DNA of 64,000 nt, from positions 992,267 to 1,056,266 of the forward strand of contig NZ_ATVL01000006.1 in the NCBI RefSeq assembly GCF_000420705.1, read 5' to 3'. Made by a program: the position numbers and the translations under genes. The stretch's first letter is position 1. Every line of letters starts with the position of its first letter. Source of the stretch: Hymenobacter norwichensis DSM 15439. Lineage in GTDB: Bacteria; Bacteroidota; Bacteroidia; Cytophagales; Hymenobacteraceae. Below are positions 16,547 to 25,293 of the stretch, piece after piece. Below the pieces are notes generated by a model. That model saw nothing but the letters and a program-made list of their open reading frames with translations, made no database searches and had not been told where the DNA came from.

Positions 16547-19500
16547 TTATAGCGTCGTCCGCGGGTCGTCGTCGATGTTGAGGACTTCGCGAGCTTTGCG
16601 GGCGTTGGTTTCGCGGCGGCGCAGGTGCTTGCGGGCGAATAGTTCGGTCAGCGAGTCGAACTGCTCGGTATGCAATAGTGAGATGCCTGCGCGGGCCTGG
16701 TTCTGGTTGGTTAGGTCACTATAGTCGCGTGGGGTGGTTTCGTAGCGTAGCTTGGCCCGGAACTTCCCGTCGGTGCGCAGCGCATATTCCAAACTCAAGT
16801 CCCCGATAACCGAGGTGTTGGCGTTAGAGCCGGCAATGGGCACGCCCGTAGACGTCGTGACGGTGCCGGTGTTGCTGAAGCCGCCTTCCCGGGTCACGCG
16901 CAGGCGTCCGTTCAGAAACGAGTAGCTCAGCCGCACCTGCAAGGCCTGAAGCTGCTCGGCGGAAAGCCCGTTGAAGTTGAAGCTGATTTCCAGGTTGGGG
17001 TCGAGTTGCGAAGTAAGGGCCCCAAGTTGGGTGGAAATAATCTGCCCGAGGCTGTTGCCCAGGGCGTTGTCCTGTCCACGCAATGAGGTAACCGATGACA
17101 ACGAGCCCACTTGCGCCAGCTGACGGAACACTACCAAGCTGAATACCTGCCGGTTCAGCTCCTGCTCATCATTGCGCAACGATGACAGAAATGGGGCCAG
17201 GTCGCCTTCCAACGACGACGGAATATCGTTGAACTCCAGGTTGAGCTTAATGGCGGGCAGCAGCAGCGGTCCGGTCAGGTTCATAACAGCCGTAACGGGC
17301 ACCACGGCCGTGTTGCCGGGCAGGGCGGGGGCCAGCGAAGTGCGCTGGGTATAAGCAGCCGTCACGTTCATTTCGCCGGCTAGCGGGTCGCCGTTCCACA
17401 CGATGGTACCGCCCGGCCGGACTACAAATTCTTTGTTGACCAAGCCCTGCAGCGTGAAGTTGTAGGCCCCGCGCACAATCTCAATCTGCCCGCTCATGTT
17501 GAAGTCGCCGCGCGTATCAATGTTCAGGCGCAACCGCCCCGCCGCCGTGCCCCGGATTACGTCGCCGGTGCTTTCGTCGAGCAGGATTTCCACGTAAGCA
17601 TCGGGCGTCACTTCCAAGTTCATGTTCAGCCGAATTCCCGACAAATCCACCTTTTCCTGCACGCCAATGGGCACCGGCGTACGGGCCGTATCGAGCAGGT
17701 TACGGTTGACGAAGCGGATGTAGCTAGCTTGCTCGGCTTTGGCAGCGTTATCAAGCGGCAACGAAAGGCGCGTGCCGGGGTCGGATTTGGCCTGCACGTT
17801 TACTACCAGGTTGGTAGAGGGGCCATTTACGCGGGCCGAGCCGGTGGCGTAGGCTGTGCCGTAGTACAGTTGGTTGTCTTTGCGGGTGGTATTGAGCACC
17901 AGCATCTTGCGGAAGGAAGCCTCCAGCGCCAGCCGCATGTTTTGAAAACCGTCGTGGAAAATGTCGCCGCTGATGGTGCCGGAGTTGCCCAGCGGGTCGC
18001 GCATCTTGATATTGTTCAGCGAAATCCGGTCATCGGTAAATCGAATCCGGTCGGAGAAGGTGTAGGTGGTGTTCAGGTAGATAAACGTAAGCTGCCCCTC
18101 CGACACGTCGATGGTGCCGGTGAGGTGGGGCGCGCTGAGCCGGCCGGCTAGCCGCAGAGTGCCCACGGCCGTACCACCCAAGTCCCGGAACAGCGTCTTC
18201 AAAAACGGCTCGGCCAGCTTCACGGGGGCATTGTCGAGTACGGCCGTCAGGTTGAGCTGCTCATTCTCGCGGTTGGGGGCAATGGTACCTGCCACGCGCA
18301 CTACTCGTTGCCCGTCGCGCAGCACATCCAGGTCGAGGAGGGCCTGGCTGGCGCGGTTGTCCCAGCTGCTGCTGCCCTTCACGTCGCCAATCAGCACCTT
18401 ATCCAGCGCCAACGAATCGACGGCCAGCGTGGAGTTGAGGGCCAGCGACCCGAAAATACCGCTTACCGTGCCTTCGGCATTCACGCGGCCGGTCATGTTC
18501 TGCTTGGTGAGCGAGGTAAGTGTGGCCAGCTCCATGTCCTTCACCAGCAGTTTCAACTCCTTAGCCGGGTCTTGCGAAATAAAGCCCTGGGCGCTGATGC
18601 TCTGTGGTCCGTTGCTTAGGCTTAGATTTTGAATATCAATCTCTTTGCCTTTATTGGAAATCACCACCGCGTTGTCTTGCGCAATCTGCCAATCCTTGCC
18701 CAGCAAATTCACGCCCGACTGCCGGAATACGATTTTCACCGCGTCGGGCAGAAACGACAGCGCCCCGTTGATTTGCGCTTTGTTAGTGGTGTTGGTTTGG
18801 GCCAGCGCCGTTGAGAAATTGATGCGCTCCTGGTCCCACACGCCTTCCAGGTAAAAGCCCTGCGTGGCCCCCAAGCCCGGCAGCACCTGCCGCTCCGACG
18901 TCACGCTGGCTTGCGCCAGTACCTCGGGCTGATAGGGTAATTTGGAGGTAGTGAAGTCGAAATCAGTGCGGTAGGTGCGGATGCTGTCAACCTGCAGCGT
19001 ATCGAAGCTGCCACCCATCTGGAAGATGGAAGTCTGGCCGTTGCGGAACGTGGCGTCGATGTGCGAGTTGTTGGACACCTTCAAGCCCGGCACAAACAGT
19101 TGCAACACCGGGTTCGGCTTCTTCAGGTACAAATCCAAATCGATGGCGTACTCCCGAATCGGTGACTGGCGCTTGCGGCGGTAGTAGCTGGCAATAGCCG
19201 CATCGTTGCTCTCGAAATTGAGCTGGTATTCCGTCAGCAACACTTGCGCGCTCTTGATTACTTCGGTGTAGTTGTAGTTGCCCACGGCGGTCAGCCGGAA
19301 CGCCTCGGAGCGCATCCGGAGTTGGCGCTGGCCGTCGCGCCGGACACTCAGCAAATCCAGCGTGTCCAGAGCTAGGGTGCGGCCGGCGTAGCCCAGGCGG
19401 GTCTTGCGCAGGATAATGCGGCCCAGCAAATCGTCGAGGCGCAGGCCCCGGAATTTCAGGTCGGCGGTGGTGGCTACCGTTACGCTTTGCTGGGTGAGAC

Positions 19501-21124
19501 CCAGAGCTTTGAGGTCGGCGCGGCGGACACGGGCCCGCATGTCAAACGCCTGTGCGGCTTTGTTGAGGTTGATAGTACCGTCGGCATCGAATTGCAGGTT
19601 GGGGTCGTTGGCGGCCACGCGGCCCGTAAACGATTCGCGGCTGAAACGCCCGTCGGTGGTGATGTTGTGGAACCGGTAACCGTTCAGCCAGATGCGCTGC
19701 ACGGTGGCGCGGGCCGTGAGGGTAGCATCTTTCAGCGAGAAGCCTACGCCTTGCACGCGCCCGTTCATGGTCACGTCACGAATCACTTGCTCCTGGCCCA
19801 GCAAGCGGCCCAACTGGAAATTAGTGGTCTTGATGTCACCACTGTAAGACGAGTAGCGCGGGTCGGTTTTGAACTTCAGGTTCACGTCTGACACCACCGA
19901 GCCCAAGGCGGTATCAAACGAGCCGTTGGCCACAAAGTCGTTGTAGAACCCCAGGAACTGCCCTTTCAGCTTCACGGTACCCAGCCGCTGCACGTACGGC
20001 CAGCCCGAGGCCGGAATGTAGCGCCGAATGTCGCGCCCATCCACCACCGAGGGTTGCAGCTTCATTTCAATGAAGCTTTCCTGGAAATTGGGCAGGCCTT
20101 CTACCGCAATGTCGCCTACTACGCGGGTGTTGCGTCCGTAGCGCACATCTAGGTTCTTGGTGCGAAAATTACGGACATAGCCCTCTGCTTGGCCCGCAAT
20201 GAGCACGGTTTCCTTGAGGTCGCGCACCGATTGTTGGGGCGCAAACAAGGCAATATCACTGGAGTAGATGCGGGACGGTTTGAGCCGGGCCACCACCCGC
20301 ACCGAGTCGTTGAAATCGGTGAAATTAAGGAAGCGCCGGAACTCAAAGCGTAGGTAATCATGAATCTGGCTGCGGCCGACGCGTAGGGTCAGCTTATCGA
20401 ATTCCCAGAACTTATCGGCGTAGGTCATGTTGGCCGTCAGCTCACGCAGGCGCGTGTTGGAGGGCGTATCCACCGTGCGCAGGTTGTTGATCTGGGTGTG
20501 AATTGTGTCGCCGTGCAGCTGAATTTCCGATACCTCAGCGTAGATGCTGTCGAGGTACATGTGGGCGTAATCCATGGAGCGGCCGTAGTACTCGGCGCGG
20601 GGCGTGGCCTGGTTGTCGAGCACGAAGCGGCCGTTGCGCAGGCTGACGGTTTCAATCTTGAAGTCAAACGGCTTGCTGACTTTGGTGGTATCGGAGGGGC
20701 CCACCAGCCGCCGTACCGCGCTCAGAAACTGCGAGAGGGTGGTGGAGTCGGGCTGGTTTTTGTAGGTCACCAGCGAAAAGCGTGGCTCTTCCAGCGTCAG
20801 GTTGCTGATGTGCAGGTGCGAAGGGTCGAAGACGCTAAACAAGCTGATGGACGCATCGGCCCGGCCAATATTGAACAGCTCCCCGCCGCGCCGGTCCAGC
20901 ACTTGCACGCCTTGCAGCAGCACCCTGGAAAACGGACGCACATCCACCCGGCCCACCAGCACTTTCTGGCCCAGTTTGTCGGTGAGAATGGTGGCCGCCT
21001 CGCGGGCAATGCGCGTTTGCACGCTGGGCACGCGCAAAGCCACCAACGCGCCTACCACCACGAGCACTAGCACCAGCACTAGGCCGAGCAGCACTTTGAG
21101 CAGGATGGAGAGGAAACGAGGCAC
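16547..21124 (-). CDS. tamB: TamB-family translocation/assembly protein
   Basis: A 1525-aa AsmA/TamB-type protein that is thought to bridge the inner and outer membranes, serving outer-membrane protein or lipid transport. An N-terminal anchor (residues 5-30: LSILLKVLLGLVLVLVLVVV) is followed by about 1000 residues of repetitive beta-strand sequence. The C-terminal TamB (DUF490) domain includes residues near 1050-1400 (GTAVGTLRLAGRLSAPHLTG, and FNMSGQIEIVRGAYNFTLQG). The start is GTG 21124; a TATCTTCG box (complement of 21147-21154) sits about 23 nt upstream, one mismatch from TAnnTTTG. The neighbouring tsaD is the usual Bacteroidota partner, but here one extra gene lies between them. Confidence 0.9.
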   Translation of the reverse strand: MPRFLSILLKVLLGLVLVLVLVVVGALVALRVPSVQTRIAREAATILTDKLGQKVLVGRVDVRPFSRVLLQGVQVLDRRGGELFNIGRADASISLFSVFDPSHLHISNLTLEEPRFSLVTYKNQPDSTTLSQFLSAVRRLVGPSDTTKVSKPFDFKIETVSLRNGRFVLDNQATPRAEYYGRSMDYAHMYLDSIYAEVSEIQLHGDTIHTQINNLRTVDTPSNTRLRELTANMTYADKFWEFDKLTLRVGRSQIHDYLRFEFRRFLNFTDFNDSVRVVARLKPSRIYSSDIALFAPQQSVRDLKETVLIAGQAEGYVRNFRTKNLDVRYGRNTRVVGDIAVEGLPNFQESFIEMKLQPSVVDGRDIRRYIPASGWPYVQRLGTVKLKGQFLGFYNDFVANGSFDTALGSVVSDVNLKFKTDPRYSSYSGDIKTTNFQLGRLLGQEQVIRDVTMNGRVQGVGFSLKDATLTARATVQRIWLNGYRFHNITTDGRFSRESFTGRVAANDPNLQFDADGTINLNKAAQAFDMRARVRRADLKALGLTQQSVTVATTADLKFRGLRLDDLLGRIILRKTRLGYAGRTLALDTLDLLSVRRDGQRQLRMRSEAFRLTAVGNYNYTEVIKSAQVLLTEYQLNFESNDAAIASYYRRKRQSPIREYAIDLDLYLKKPNPVLQLFVPGLKVSNNSHIDATFRNGQTSIFQMGGSFDTLQVDSIRTYRTDFDFTTSKLPYQPEVLAQASVTSERQVLPGLGATQGFYLEGVWDQERINFSTALAQTNTTNKAQINGALSFLPDAVKIVFRQSGVNLLGKDWQIAQDNAVVISNKGKEIDIQNLSLSNGPQSISAQGFISQDPAKELKLLVKDMELATLTSLTKQNMTGRVNAEGTVSGIFGSLALNSTLAVDSLALDKVLIGDVKGSSSWDNRASQALLDLDVLRDGQRVVRVAGTIAPNRENEQLNLTAVLDNAPVKLAEPFLKTLFRDLGGTAVGTLRLAGRLSAPHLTGTIDVSEGQLTFIYLNTTYTFSDRIRFTDDRISLNNIKMRDPLGNSGTISGDIFHDGFQNMRLALEASFRKMLVLNTTRKDNQLYYGTAYATGSARVNGPSTNLVVNVQAKSDPGTRLSLPLDNAAKAEQASYIRFVNRNLLDTARTPVPIGVQEKVDLSGIRLNMNLEVTPDAYVEILLDESTGDVIRGTAAGRLRLNIDTRGDFNMSGQIEIVRGAYNFTLQGLVNKEFVVRPGGTIVWNGDPLAGEMNVTAAYTQRTSLAPALPGNTAVVPVTAVMNLTGPLLLPAIKLNLEFNDIPSSLEGDLAPFLSSLRNDEQELNRQVFSLVVFRQLAQVGSLSSVTSLRGQDNALGNSLGQIISTQLGALTSQLDPNLEISFNFNGLSAEQLQALQVRLSYSFLNGRLRVTREGGFSNTGTVTTSTGVPIAGSNANTSVIGDLSLEYALRTDGKFRAKLRYETTPRDYSDLTNQNQARAGISLLHTEQFDSLTELFARKHLRRRETNARKAREVLNIDDDPRTTL

Positions 21125-21477
21125 AGGCGAAACGGGGCGTAAGGAGCGAAGATACGGGGTTAGTGGTCGTATGCTAACCGGGTACAGGCGGGCAACTGCC
21201 GTGGCAAGAACGATACCACGCCGCCAATGGTTAAGCTTCTGACGCTAGGAAGCGGAATTGGTTTAAGCTTTCAAACGAACTTCACTGTGGATTCCGTCTG
21301 TCAGGCATCGCCACGCCGGCTGCTACGGAGCGGGATAGTAGCCTACGACTTGATAAGTTGGTAGCAAGTAGCCCGGTTTGCTGGAAAGCACGAAAAGCTA
21401 AACGGTAGCAGTTACTGAACTGTAACCTGGTAAGAGCTATACTAGCAGCTGATTGCCCAACCTCCTAGCTATATTCT
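21125..21477. other. Divergent intergenic region, no gene seen
   Basis: 353 nt between tamB (minus) and the 453-aa unknown (plus). Apart from the TATCTTCG promoter-like box for tamB at 21147-21154 I see no clear ORF, tRNA or strong hairpin. Whether it holds a second promoter for the plus gene I cannot tell. Confidence 0.6.
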
Positions 21478-22839
21478 ATGAACATCAATTACATCACCAA
21501 AGTAGAAGGCAACGAAGCCTTGTTGGATAAATATGTGGACGCTGTGTTTGCTGGAACCTGCAAGCCCGCCAAAATTTACCCTTTCCCTTATCAACTGTCT
21601 GGTGAGGAAAACTGCCTTGATAGTCCTTTAATAGAATACTTTTTTCAGCAGACGCCTTTCAGGTTGGAAAGAGCAGTAGAGTTTGTTGAAAAGCTTCGGA
21701 AAATCGACAAGCAAGGCTTCAATGGCATTCATTACCCCCTCGATAAATGGGTGGAAGCCAACATACAGAAGCCTTTCTTCTACAACGAAAACGAAGCCAA
21801 CAAACGCACTATAGTAGTGGCCCTAAAACTCAGGCCGGAAGCTGACCCCACTACGGCCTCTCCCGACCACCTGAAGTTCATGTGCTACTTGGCAGTCTGC
21901 CACCTCAAATACGGCCCGAGCTATGCCAGCGTAACAGCCAACCAATATTTCCAGATGGCCACCGATTTGGGCTCGGACGAAGTAGCTCGGCTCAAGAAGT
22001 TTGGCAGCGGCGAGCTTCCTAAAGAGGTAACCGAGTATAAAGACGACCAGATAAGCTGCGTAGCCAACGACGCCTTTGCCACTATCAAGGTGACGTTGAA
22101 AAAGGAGGATGCCGCCAGCTACCAGCAGATTTTCTGGTTCATCAACCGGTTGTTGCAAACTAGTTTCCCCCGAAGCTACTCCATTGAGTTTACGGCCAAG
22201 CAGAAAACCTGGCTGCCCATTAAAGGACTCCCGAAGAAAGGCATACACGCGTTGTTTGCCAATGCCGTAGCCTACGAGAGTGTGCATCCATTGCTGGTCG
22301 AGTACGCCGGTATTGCCATGAAAACCCATGAGTGGTACACCAACATCAATGCCGAGGAGTGTGCCATGCCCTCTACTTTCGCCGTGTTTGCATTGGGCCT
22401 GACGAGCGACGCGTATTTCGGGCTGGTGAAGCAGTACATGAAGACCGTAGACGAAGAGCATCAGGAAATACAAGTGAAATTCACGCCCGCTTTCGTCGAG
22501 AAGTTTGGTATCACCGAGCAGAGCCTGCCAGTTTTCATGAGCTGCCTGTTATCCACGCAGGAACACAAGCACCACAAGCTGTTTGCCGAGCAGTTTGAAA
22601 GCGCGGAAAAACTAACAATGCTGCTGAATTTCAAAGCTAACTTTGCGCAGTATTTGATTGACGAATTAGAGAACGAAGACGGCGAGGAAGTAGCGAATTA
22701 CCTCTGGGAATCGGTGCTATTCGCCATTTTTGGTCCGCAAGACAAGTACCCGAAGCTGCTAAGCAACGCCAGTGAAACCCTGCGCCCACTCTACGCCGCG
22801 CTATTCGAGGAAATAGAAGAACCCGAAGACCTAGCGTAG
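21478..22839 (+). CDS. Unknown 453-aa cytoplasmic protein
   Basis: Not recognised with confidence; a faint recollection points to a DUF6138-like family, but I cannot support it. It lacks a signal peptide or membrane helix. It is rich in Lys/Glu and aromatic residues, with repeated helical stretches such as WFINRLLQTSFPRSYSIEF, and an acidic C-terminus (EEIEEPEDLA). The codon use is somewhat more A/T-rich at the start than its neighbours. It is inserted between tamB and tsaD, two genes usually adjacent in this phylum. Confidence 0.7.
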   Translation: MNINYITKVEGNEALLDKYVDAVFAGTCKPAKIYPFPYQLSGEENCLDSPLIEYFFQQTPFRLERAVEFVEKLRKIDKQGFNGIHYPLDKWVEANIQKPFFYNENEANKRTIVVALKLRPEADPTTASPDHLKFMCYLAVCHLKYGPSYASVTANQYFQMATDLGSDEVARLKKFGSGELPKEVTEYKDDQISCVANDAFATIKVTLKKEDAASYQQIFWFINRLLQTSFPRSYSIEFTAKQKTWLPIKGLPKKGIHALFANAVAYESVHPLLVEYAGIAMKTHEWYTNINAEECAMPSTFAVFALGLTSDAYFGLVKQYMKTVDEEHQEIQVKFTPAFVEKFGITEQSLPVFMSCLLSTQEHKHHKLFAEQFESAEKLTMLLNFKANFAQYLIDELENEDGEEVANYLWESVLFAIFGPQDKYPKLLSNASETLRPLYAALFEEIEEPEDLA

Positions 22840-22953
22840 CTGTTAGGTGATACCTGAAACGTTGCTCGGGCAAGTTTCAAAACTGCATAACTACTTATTG
22901 CAGTCAAGCCGGCCGCAGCCAAGTGGCCGGCTCGGCTGCCTCATCCTTCCCAC

Positions 22954-23958
22954 ATGCCTACTATTCTCGCCATCGAATCTTCCTGCGACGACACCTCCGC
23001 GGCCGTCATGGTGGACGGTGAAATTCGCTCCAATGTGGTGGCCACCCAGCAAGTGCACGAGCAGTATGGCGGCGTAGTGCCCGAACTGGCCTCGCGCGCC
23101 CACCAGCAACATTTGCTGCCCGTGGTAACGGCCGCGCTGCACAAAGCCGGGGTTGCCAAGCACAACCTAGATGCTGTAGGGTTTACCCAAGGGCCGGGGC
23201 TGTTGGGCTCGTTGCTAGTGGGCGGCATGTTCGCCAAAACGCTGGCCTTGGCCTTAAATAAGCCGCTGATTGCCGTCAACCACATGCGGGCCCATATTCT
23301 GGCGCACTTCATTGAGGAGCCGCGGCCGGCATTTCCGTTTCTGTGCCTCACCGTGAGCGGTGGCCACACTCAGCTGGTAATTGTGCGCAGTGCGCTGGAC
23401 ATGGAAATCATCGGCCAAACCATCGACGATGCGGCCGGCGAAGCCTTCGACAAAACCGCCAAGCAGCTCGGTTTGCCGTACCCCGGCGGCCCTCATCTCG
23501 ACAAGCTAGCCCGCGAAGGCAACCCTACCCGCTTCCCATTCCCGGTAGGCGCCATGCCGGGCTACGACTTCAGCTTCAGCGGCCTGAAAACGGCGGTAAT
23601 GTATTTCCTGAAAAAAGAAGTGGCCAAGAATCCCGACTTCGTGCAGGAAAACCTGCCCGACCTGTGCGCCAGCATCCAGCATACCATCATCCAAACGCTG
23701 CTCCGCCAGCTCCGCCGCGCCGCCCACGACCATCACCTCACGCACATCGCTTTGGCTGGTGGCGTAGCTGCCAATTCCGGACTGCGCCAAGCGCTGCAAG
23801 ACGAAGCCGCCGTGCAAAACTGGCAGGTGTTCATCCCCGCCTTCCAATACTGCACCGACAACGCCGGCATGATTGCCATGACGGCCCATTTTCAGTACGA
23901 AGCCGGTGACTTCGCCACCCAGCTAGTCAGCTCCGACCCGCGCCTAAAGCTGGTATAG
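22954..23958 (+). CDS. tsaD: tRNA N6-threonylcarbamoyladenosine transferase TsaD
   Basis: A 334-aa Kae1/Qri7-family ASKHA protein that transfers the threonylcarbamoyl group to A37 of ANN-decoding tRNAs, with TsaB/TsaE. It begins PTILAIESSCDDTSAAV, with metal-binding His110 and His114 in NHMRAHILAHF, and ALAGGVAANSGLR and YCTDNAGMIA near the C-terminus. All expected motifs are there. A large palindrome starts at its stop codon. Confidence 0.97.
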   Translation: MPTILAIESSCDDTSAAVMVDGEIRSNVVATQQVHEQYGGVVPELASRAHQQHLLPVVTAALHKAGVAKHNLDAVGFTQGPGLLGSLLVGGMFAKTLALALNKPLIAVNHMRAHILAHFIEEPRPAFPFLCLTVSGGHTQLVIVRSALDMEIIGQTIDDAAGEAFDKTAKQLGLPYPGGPHLDKLAREGNPTRFPFPVGAMPGYDFSFSGLKTAVMYFLKKEVAKNPDFVQENLPDLCASIQHTIIQTLLRQLRRAAHDHHLTHIALAGGVAANSGLRQALQDEAAVQNWQVFIPAFQYCTDNAGMIAMTAHFQYEAGDFATQLVSSDPRLKLV

Positions 23959-24204
23959 GCTTCGTTATTCGCTTTTTGTTTTTCGTAGAGCGGATAAGCT
24001 AGGGTGTGTGGACAATAAGGGTTTCTACTCTAAACAGGACGGTCATGCAGAGCGCAGCGAAGCATCTCGCGTGCTGATGGCAGATTACTAAACCAACCTC
24101 AGCAGGCGAGATGCTTCGCTGCGCTCTGCATGACCGTCTTTTTGTTTGCTGTCCACACAGCCTAGATAACCATCACGAAAAACAAATACCCACAACGAAG
24201 AACG
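23957..24204. repeat. Outer imperfect palindrome surrounding the dispersed element
   Basis: The left arm starts at the tsaD stop codon (23956-23958): CTTCGTT, then TTTGTTTTTCGT, then CTAGG near 23999-24003. The right arm repeats these words inverted: CCTAG (24161-24165), ACGAAAAACAAA (about 24175-24186) and AACGAAG (about 24194-24200). The match is imperfect. The 155-bp element at 24005-24159 occupies its centre, and the next ATG is 24205. Confidence 0.72.
24005..24159. repeat. Dispersed REP/MITE-like palindrome, copy 1
   Basis: 10-bp inverted ends TGTGTGGACA / TGTCCACACA flank a perfect 33-bp stem (24038-24070 with 24106-24138; core GCAGAGCGCAGCGAAGCATC). After one mismatch six further pairs extend the stem inward. 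The same core and one end (GTGTGGACAGCAAAC) recur near 57.1 kb in a second copy, with matching changes in both arms. It has no ORF of its own; a mobilised or recombination-derived non-coding element is likely. Confidence 0.88.
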
Positions 24205-24606
24205 ATGCGTAACTCTTTTCAGCCCGGCGACATCCAGACGTATGTGCACGTGGTGGCGCCGCAGGACTTTGCGGTGCTCAACGGCAAGCTGATTCATCCG
24301 GTACTGAGCACGTTTGCGTTGGGGCAGGCAGTGGAATGGTGCAGCCGGCAGTTTGTGGAGCTAATGTTGGAAGAAGGGGAGGTGGGTATTGGCACGTTGC
24401 TAACTATCGAACACCACGCGCCGGCCTTCGAAGGAGAAACCGTGGAAATTCGAGCTATTTTTGAACAACTGGAAGGCCCCGCGCTGACTTGCCGCGTAGA
24501 AGCCCGTGTGGGTGAGCGGTTGGTAGCCACGGGCCGTACCGGCCAGCGCATTGTGAGCCAGGCTAAGTTGCAGGCCCGCTTTGTCGCGCTCCGGGAGCAA
24601 CTGTAA
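24205..24606 (+). CDS. Thioesterase family protein (hot-dog fold)
   Basis: A 133-aa single hot-dog domain. The opening FQPGDIQTYVHVVAPQDFAV, the segment GKLIHPVLSTFALGQAVEW, TLLTIEHHAPAFEGETVEI and RVGERLVATGRTGQRIV resemble the FlK-like/acyl-CoA thioesterase and MaoC-related hot-dogs. The substrate is unknown. The start follows directly on the right arm of the outer palindrome. Confidence 0.8.
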   Translation: MRNSFQPGDIQTYVHVVAPQDFAVLNGKLIHPVLSTFALGQAVEWCSRQFVELMLEEGEVGIGTLLTIEHHAPAFEGETVEIRAIFEQLEGPALTCRVEARVGERLVATGRTGQRIVSQAKLQARFVALREQL

Positions 24607-24679
24607 CGGCTCTGCCCGCCTCTAATCAGACCTTGCGCCCGCCGCTGCGTACCACTGCGAGATATTATTCAAAACCATC

Positions 24680-25153
24680 GTGAGTAAGAAAGAAGACCTC
24701 CCCAAGCGCGTCAACATCCTGAACCGCCGCGCTTCCTACGAATACGCGTTTCTGGCGAAGTATGACGCGGGCATCATGCTGCAAGGCACCGAAATCAAGA
24801 GCATCCGCGACGGGAGCGTGCAGATTCAGGACGGTTTCTGCGTGTTCCAGCCCGACGGCGGCCTGTGGGTACACGGCCTCACCATTGCCAAATACACCGC
24901 CGGTACCTACAACAACCACGAACCAACCCGCCCGCGTAAGTTGCTGCTCAACAAGCGCGAGCTAAACCAGCTCCACAACAAAAGCCAGGAGCAGGGCCTC
25001 ACCATCATTCCCCTCCGCATGTTTGTGAATGACCGGGGCTTTGCCAAGCTGGAAATTGCCTTGGCCAAAGGCAAAAAGCTGTTCGACAAGCGGGACAGCA
25101 TCAAGGAGAAAGACCAGAAGCGCGAGCTAGACCGCGCCCGGAGCGGTGAGTAG
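24680..25153 (+). CDS. smpB: SsrA-binding protein SmpB
   Basis: A 157-aa tmRNA-binding protein for trans-translation ribosome rescue. It starts at GTG 24680 (SKKEDLPKRVNILNRRASYEY). It has the family motifs YDAGIMLQGTEIKSIRDG, ARPRKLLLNK-type HEPTRPRKLLLNKREL, and the basic C-terminus GKKLFDKRDSIKEKDQKREL. The tmRNA gene is not in this window. Confidence 0.97.
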   Translation: MSKKEDLPKRVNILNRRASYEYAFLAKYDAGIMLQGTEIKSIRDGSVQIQDGFCVFQPDGGLWVHGLTIAKYTAGTYNNHEPTRPRKLLLNKRELNQLHNKSQEQGLTIIPLRMFVNDRGFAKLEIALAKGKKLFDKRDSIKEKDQKRELDRARSGE

Positions 25154-25293
25154 TGAGTTTGTGAAGTGGTGAATTTGTGAAAGATACTTGGCGAGTTCAG
25201 CTTAAAAAGGGAGCTTCGTGCTGAAGATTAACGGGTACGCTTTGTCAAGACTGCCCATATTTCACAAATTCACCACCTCACCATTTCACCACC
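25151..25293. repeat. Long palindrome between smpB and the C40 peptidase
   Basis: Arms GTGGTGAATTTGTGAAA (25166-25182) and its complement (25260-25276) pair over 17 bp and the match extends imperfectly outward to the smpB stop on the left and to 25293 on the right. An inner TTCAGC/GCTGAA stem sits in the loop. The right arm ends one base before the TTG start of the next gene. Confidence 0.87.

Noticed and set aside
24005-24159. CRISPR array or insertion sequence
   Set aside because: Palindromes are single and unequal, there are no regular spacers, and no transposase frame is present.
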